DNA of 64,000 nucleotides. Origin: Thalassospira sp. TSL5-1. GTDB taxonomy: Bacteria; Pseudomonadota; Alphaproteobacteria; Rhodospirillales; Thalassospiraceae. The DNA lies in the NCBI RefSeq assembly GCF_001907695.1, contig NZ_KV880637.1:1550001-1614000 (forward strand). The letters are read 5' to 3'. Below, piece by piece: positions 61,702-64,000 of the stretch. The notes beneath the pieces were generated by a model. The model searched no databases. It was given only the letters and a program-made list of their open reading frames with translations, and was not told the origin of the DNA. Made by a program: the position numbers and the translations under genes. How positions within the stretch are numbered: position 1 is the first letter of the stretch; every line of letters starts with the position of its first letter.

Positions 61702-62982
61702 ATGGGCGAAAACGGCAAACTAAAGGAAATTCCAGTCATCCGCTTGCTGGAGTTTTTGAAAAAGAATGACCAGTCTGGCAAGAAGCTGTTTGTTGGCCTG
61801 CTGGACGTCCCTGTTTCCTTAAGATTATACCCCGAAGATTACGCCTTGCTGATGCGCGAGGGGTTTCGTTTGCTGCCCGAGCGGACCCAGCAATACAAAC
61901 TGGATAATGGTATGGTTGCCTTTGTGCGACTAGGGCGTGGTTTTGGTAATGTAGATCCGTTTGTCGATAGTATTTCCGCAATGCTTGAACAGGTGATATC
62001 GCGGCAGGGTTTGGGAAGTTTTCCCGAAAATTTGTGGAATGAATTTCGCTGGCCCGATGACGATGCCGCCTTGCAAACCATACTTGGCATCGACGAAAAA
62101 AAGGCGTTGCTGCCCACTGGCAAAAAGAAAATCGATTTGGCAAATATGCTAAAGAACGCCATTTCAAAAGAAGCAGTTTACGATTCCTGCCGCCGTCAGG
62201 CCATTCTGGAAATTCGCGATACGCAGCGCGAAATTATCGGTCATGAATTATATTGTTCGCTGGATTTTCTGCGCCACAATCACTTGTCGAGCTTTCAGCT
62301 TGAGGGGCCAGGTGAAATTGAAATCCTGTCGCGGGTGCTTGACGAAAAGGTGATGGCCTTAACCGAGCAATTGGCCCCGCGTATTTTGCCTGATGTGCTT
62401 CATTTAAACATCCAGGTGCAAACCATCTTTTCCGATGCGTTTACCAGTTTCCTTGATAGTGGTGATAGCCGTTTTGCCCGTAATCTTGCCATCGAGGTAT
62501 CGCTGGAAAATGCTATAGCCGACTGGTGGGAATTTGAAGATGCCTGCAAATTGCTGCAATCGGCAGGCGTGCGCGTGGGCCTGGATCGGATCACGCTGCC
62601 GGCACTTGAATTTTTATCGCCGCGTAAAATCAAGGTCGATTTTCTTAAGGTTATTTGGGATCAAAATATTATTGGTTCCAAACGCGCAACAGTTGCCCAG
62701 CGTCTGCGGGAATTTGCCACCGTGCTTGGAAGCCGCAATATGATCTTGACGCGCTGCGACACCCGAACTGCCTTGCGGATGGGGCGCAGCCTTGGTGTGG
62801 ATGCCTTTCAGGGCAGTTATGTCGATGCCCTGTTGGGGGCTTATCTGGCTGAGGAATGTAATTCTCCACACGCAGCAGGAAACGAGCGCCGCTGTGCCGT
62901 TTGCCAGTGGGCCCCGCGCGAAACCGAAAGCAACGGGTGCAGTTTCCATTTCCGTGCGGGCAAAGTCCTGCCCCCCTTGTGA
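61702..62982 (+). CDS. Degenerate EAL-domain protein with C-terminal Cys/His cluster
   Basis: A 426-residue cytosolic protein. Residues about 160-390 resemble an EAL (c-di-GMP phosphodiesterase) barrel: REIIGHELYCSLDFL stands where the EAL motif would be, LAIEVSLENAIADW and GVRVGLDRITLPALEFL where the DDFG strand would be, and KIKVDFLKV for the KID strand. The second catalytic Asp of DDF is lost (GLDRI), so it is probably not an active phosphodiesterase. The C-terminus contains Cys398, Cys401, Cys413 and His416, which could bind zinc. The N-terminal 150 residues are unassigned. I start at ATG 61702 with GGGAG five bases upstream, not at the frame from 61669. Confidence 0.65.
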   Translation: MGENGKLKEIPVIRLLEFLKKNDQSGKKLFVGLLDVPVSLRLYPEDYALLMREGFRLLPERTQQYKLDNGMVAFVRLGRGFGNVDPFVDSISAMLEQVISRQGLGSFPENLWNEFRWPDDDAALQTILGIDEKKALLPTGKKKIDLANMLKNAISKEAVYDSCRRQAILEIRDTQREIIGHELYCSLDFLRHNHLSSFQLEGPGEIEILSRVLDEKVMALTEQLAPRILPDVLHLNIQVQTIFSDAFTSFLDSGDSRFARNLAIEVSLENAIADWWEFEDACKLLQSAGVRVGLDRITLPALEFLSPRKIKVDFLKVIWDQNIIGSKRATVAQRLREFATVLGSRNMILTRCDTRTALRMGRSLGVDAFQGSYVDALLGAYLAEECNSPHAAGNERRCAVCQWAPRETESNGCSFHFRAGKVLPPL

Positions 62983-63132
62983 TGCCCTAAAATGGGGCTA
63001 AATATTTGGTTTCTTCCGTTTATATCCGGTCTGTCACAAGCAGTTGTTAAGGTTTGCGCTTGCCAAGCCCGGTTTGATTTTTTACTGTCGCGCTATCGGT
63101 CAAATGTTGGCCGGTATGTCGTTATTAAACGG

Positions 63133-63283
63133 CGCTTATTCTCAGGGCAGGGTGTAATTCCTGACCGGCGGTAACCCCAAAAGGGAAGCCCGCGAGCGCC
63201 TGGCGGTTCATCTGCCAGGGTCTAGCAGATCTGGTGTAAATCCAGAGCCGACGGTAATAGTCCGGATGGGAGAGGATAAAGCG
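63133..63283 (+). ncRNA. FMN riboswitch (RFN element)
   Basis: A full RFN element: the conserved start TTCTCAGGGCAGGGTG, AATTCCTGACCGGCGGTAA, AGCCCGCGAGC, the variable arm GGCGGTTCATCTGCCAGG, CAGATCTGGTGTAAATCCAG, AGCCGACGGTAATAGTCCGGATGG and GAGAGGATAAAGCG at the end; CGCTT and AAGCG close helix P1. It precedes ribB by about 145 bases and should shut expression off at high FMN. Confidence 0.97.
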
Positions 63284-63428
63284 TGACAAAATGGGACGGG
63301 CGGAAATTTTTTCGCCTTATTGTTCTGTTTTGTCGGGTATCGACAAAGGACGGTACAGCTTTGTGCCGGGTCTTTGACCTTTCTTGCGTGCCCTGATTCG
63401 TAAGCCGCCATTATTATGGAGGACGGTT
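63284..63428 (+). promoter_or_regulatory. Expression platform between riboswitch and ribB
   Basis: 145 bases between the aptamer and the ribB start. A GGCG-GA...TTTCGCC hairpin (63299-63316) followed by a loosely T-rich stretch (TTATTGTTCTGTTTTG) could act as terminator; GGAGG (63418-63422) is the ribosome site. Whether control is transcriptional or translational is not decided by eye. Confidence 0.5.
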
Positions 63429-64000
63429 ATGAATCAGAGTGTTCATCAGGAACCCACATTGTCGCTGTTTGGCGATCCAATGGCCCGTATGGAACGTGCC
63501 ATTGCCGATTTGCAGGCGGGCAAAGGGGTTCTGGTTGTCGATGACGAAGATCGCGAAAATGAAGGCGATCTGATTTTTTCAGCACAGCATCTTACCAATG
63601 AACAGATGGCGATGATGATTCGCGACTGTTCCGGCATTGTGTGCCTGTGTTTGACGGATGCCCAGGCCACGGTGCTTGATTTGCCGCCAATGGTGGCAAA
63701 CAATACATCAAGCATGGGAACGGGCTTTACCGTATCGATCGAGGCCAGGGTTGGTGTGACCACCGGTGTTTCGGCTGCCGACCGTGTTACCACGGTCAAG
63801 GCTGCGACCGCTGACGGGGCAAAAGCCGATGATTTGGCCCGTCCGGGGCATATTTTCCCGCTGCGCGCCCGCGCCGGTGGTGTTCTGGAACGCCGGGGCC
63901 ATACCGAAGCCACGGTTGATTTGATGCGTCTTTCCGGCCTGAAACCGTCGGGTGTCCTGTGCGAAGTGACCAACCCGGATGGTACAATGGCGCGGTTGCC
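63429..64000 (+). CDS. ribB: 3,4-dihydroxy-2-butanone 4-phosphate synthase RibB (partial, runs off the window)
   Basis: The 190 codons seen here read [15 protein letters not shown] and continue with [31 protein letters not shown], the acidic metal and substrate site, then [60 protein letters not shown] and [11 protein letters not shown]. These are the RibB motifs; the reaction turns ribulose-5-phosphate into the four-carbon riboflavin precursor. The order RFN element then ribB is as in E. coli. The frame is open to the end at base 64000, so the C-terminus, and any fused GTP cyclohydrolase domain, is unseen. Confidence 0.93.
   Translation, partial: MNQSVHQEPTLSLFGDPMARMERAIADLQAGKGVLVVDDEDRENEGDLIFSAQHLTNEQMAMMIRDCSGIVCLCLTDAQATVLDLPPMVANNTSSMGTGFTVSIEARVGVTTGVSAADRVTTVKAATADGAKADDLARPGHIFPLRARAGGVLERRGHTEATVDLMRLSGLKPSGVLCEVTNPDGTMARL

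Overview
The window reads as an ordinary, densely coded chromosomal stretch of an alphaproteobacterium. Markers are a PopZ/DUF2497 polar organiser, an AapJQMP-type general L-amino-acid transporter, a NikKMLQO-type nickel transporter, DUF1491, and a pcm-like/rhodanese/tolC/popZ/valS block. The overall flavour resembles a marine Rhodospirillales such as Thalassospira, but that genus guess is inference and no database was searched. I see no phage, insertion sequence, CRISPR array or replication origin.

Layout. 0-8.9 kb: thymidine phosphorylase DeoA, then a six-gene minus-strand operon with a branched-chain-amino-acid-type ABC importer (LivK-G-F-H-M) ending in a GMC flavin dehydrogenase, with a divergent LysR regulator. 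9-15.2 kb: a GlpR-like repressor, an orphan Mla-like ATPase with two altered catalytic positions, and aapJQMP. 15.7-24 kb: acetoacetyl-CoA synthetase, MoaB, a TauE/SafE exporter, an AlkC-like DNA glycosylase, a duplicated membrane protein, an IclR regulator, MsrA. 24-32.6 kb: a SPOR lipoprotein, small envelope proteins, ThrS, an MFS transporter, a soluble PAS chemoreceptor, DUF599. 32.8-37.6 kb: small housekeeping and hypothetical genes (M23 peptidase, DUF1491, parvulin, YaaA, YbiB/TrpD2, DUF924).

37.6-43.9 kb: a nickel ECF transporter (nikK, M, L, Q, O), a beta-helix protein and a LiuR-like MerR regulator. 44-51.6 kb: a Pat-type acetyltransferase fused to an ADP-forming acyl-CoA synthetase region, an aldo/keto reductase between two identical tRNA-Asn copies, tRNA-Cys, and a PAS-MCP-PilZ receptor. 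52-58.2 kb: the divergent Pcm, rhodanese, TolC, PopZ and ValS block. 58.4-64 kb: a monooxygenase-fold protein with pabB, pabA and pabC (4-aminobenzoate branch of folate synthesis), a degenerate EAL protein with a C-terminal Cys/His cluster, then an FMN riboswitch in front of ribB, which runs off the window.

The most interesting non-coding signal is a 16-bp palindrome, TTGACC-N4-GGTCAA, present both between lysR and the liv operon and upstream of aapJ. It suggests shared control of two amino-acid-type importers. Many start codons were moved from the longest frame on the basis of Shine-Dalgarno position, operon overlap and family length; each case is explained in its entry.
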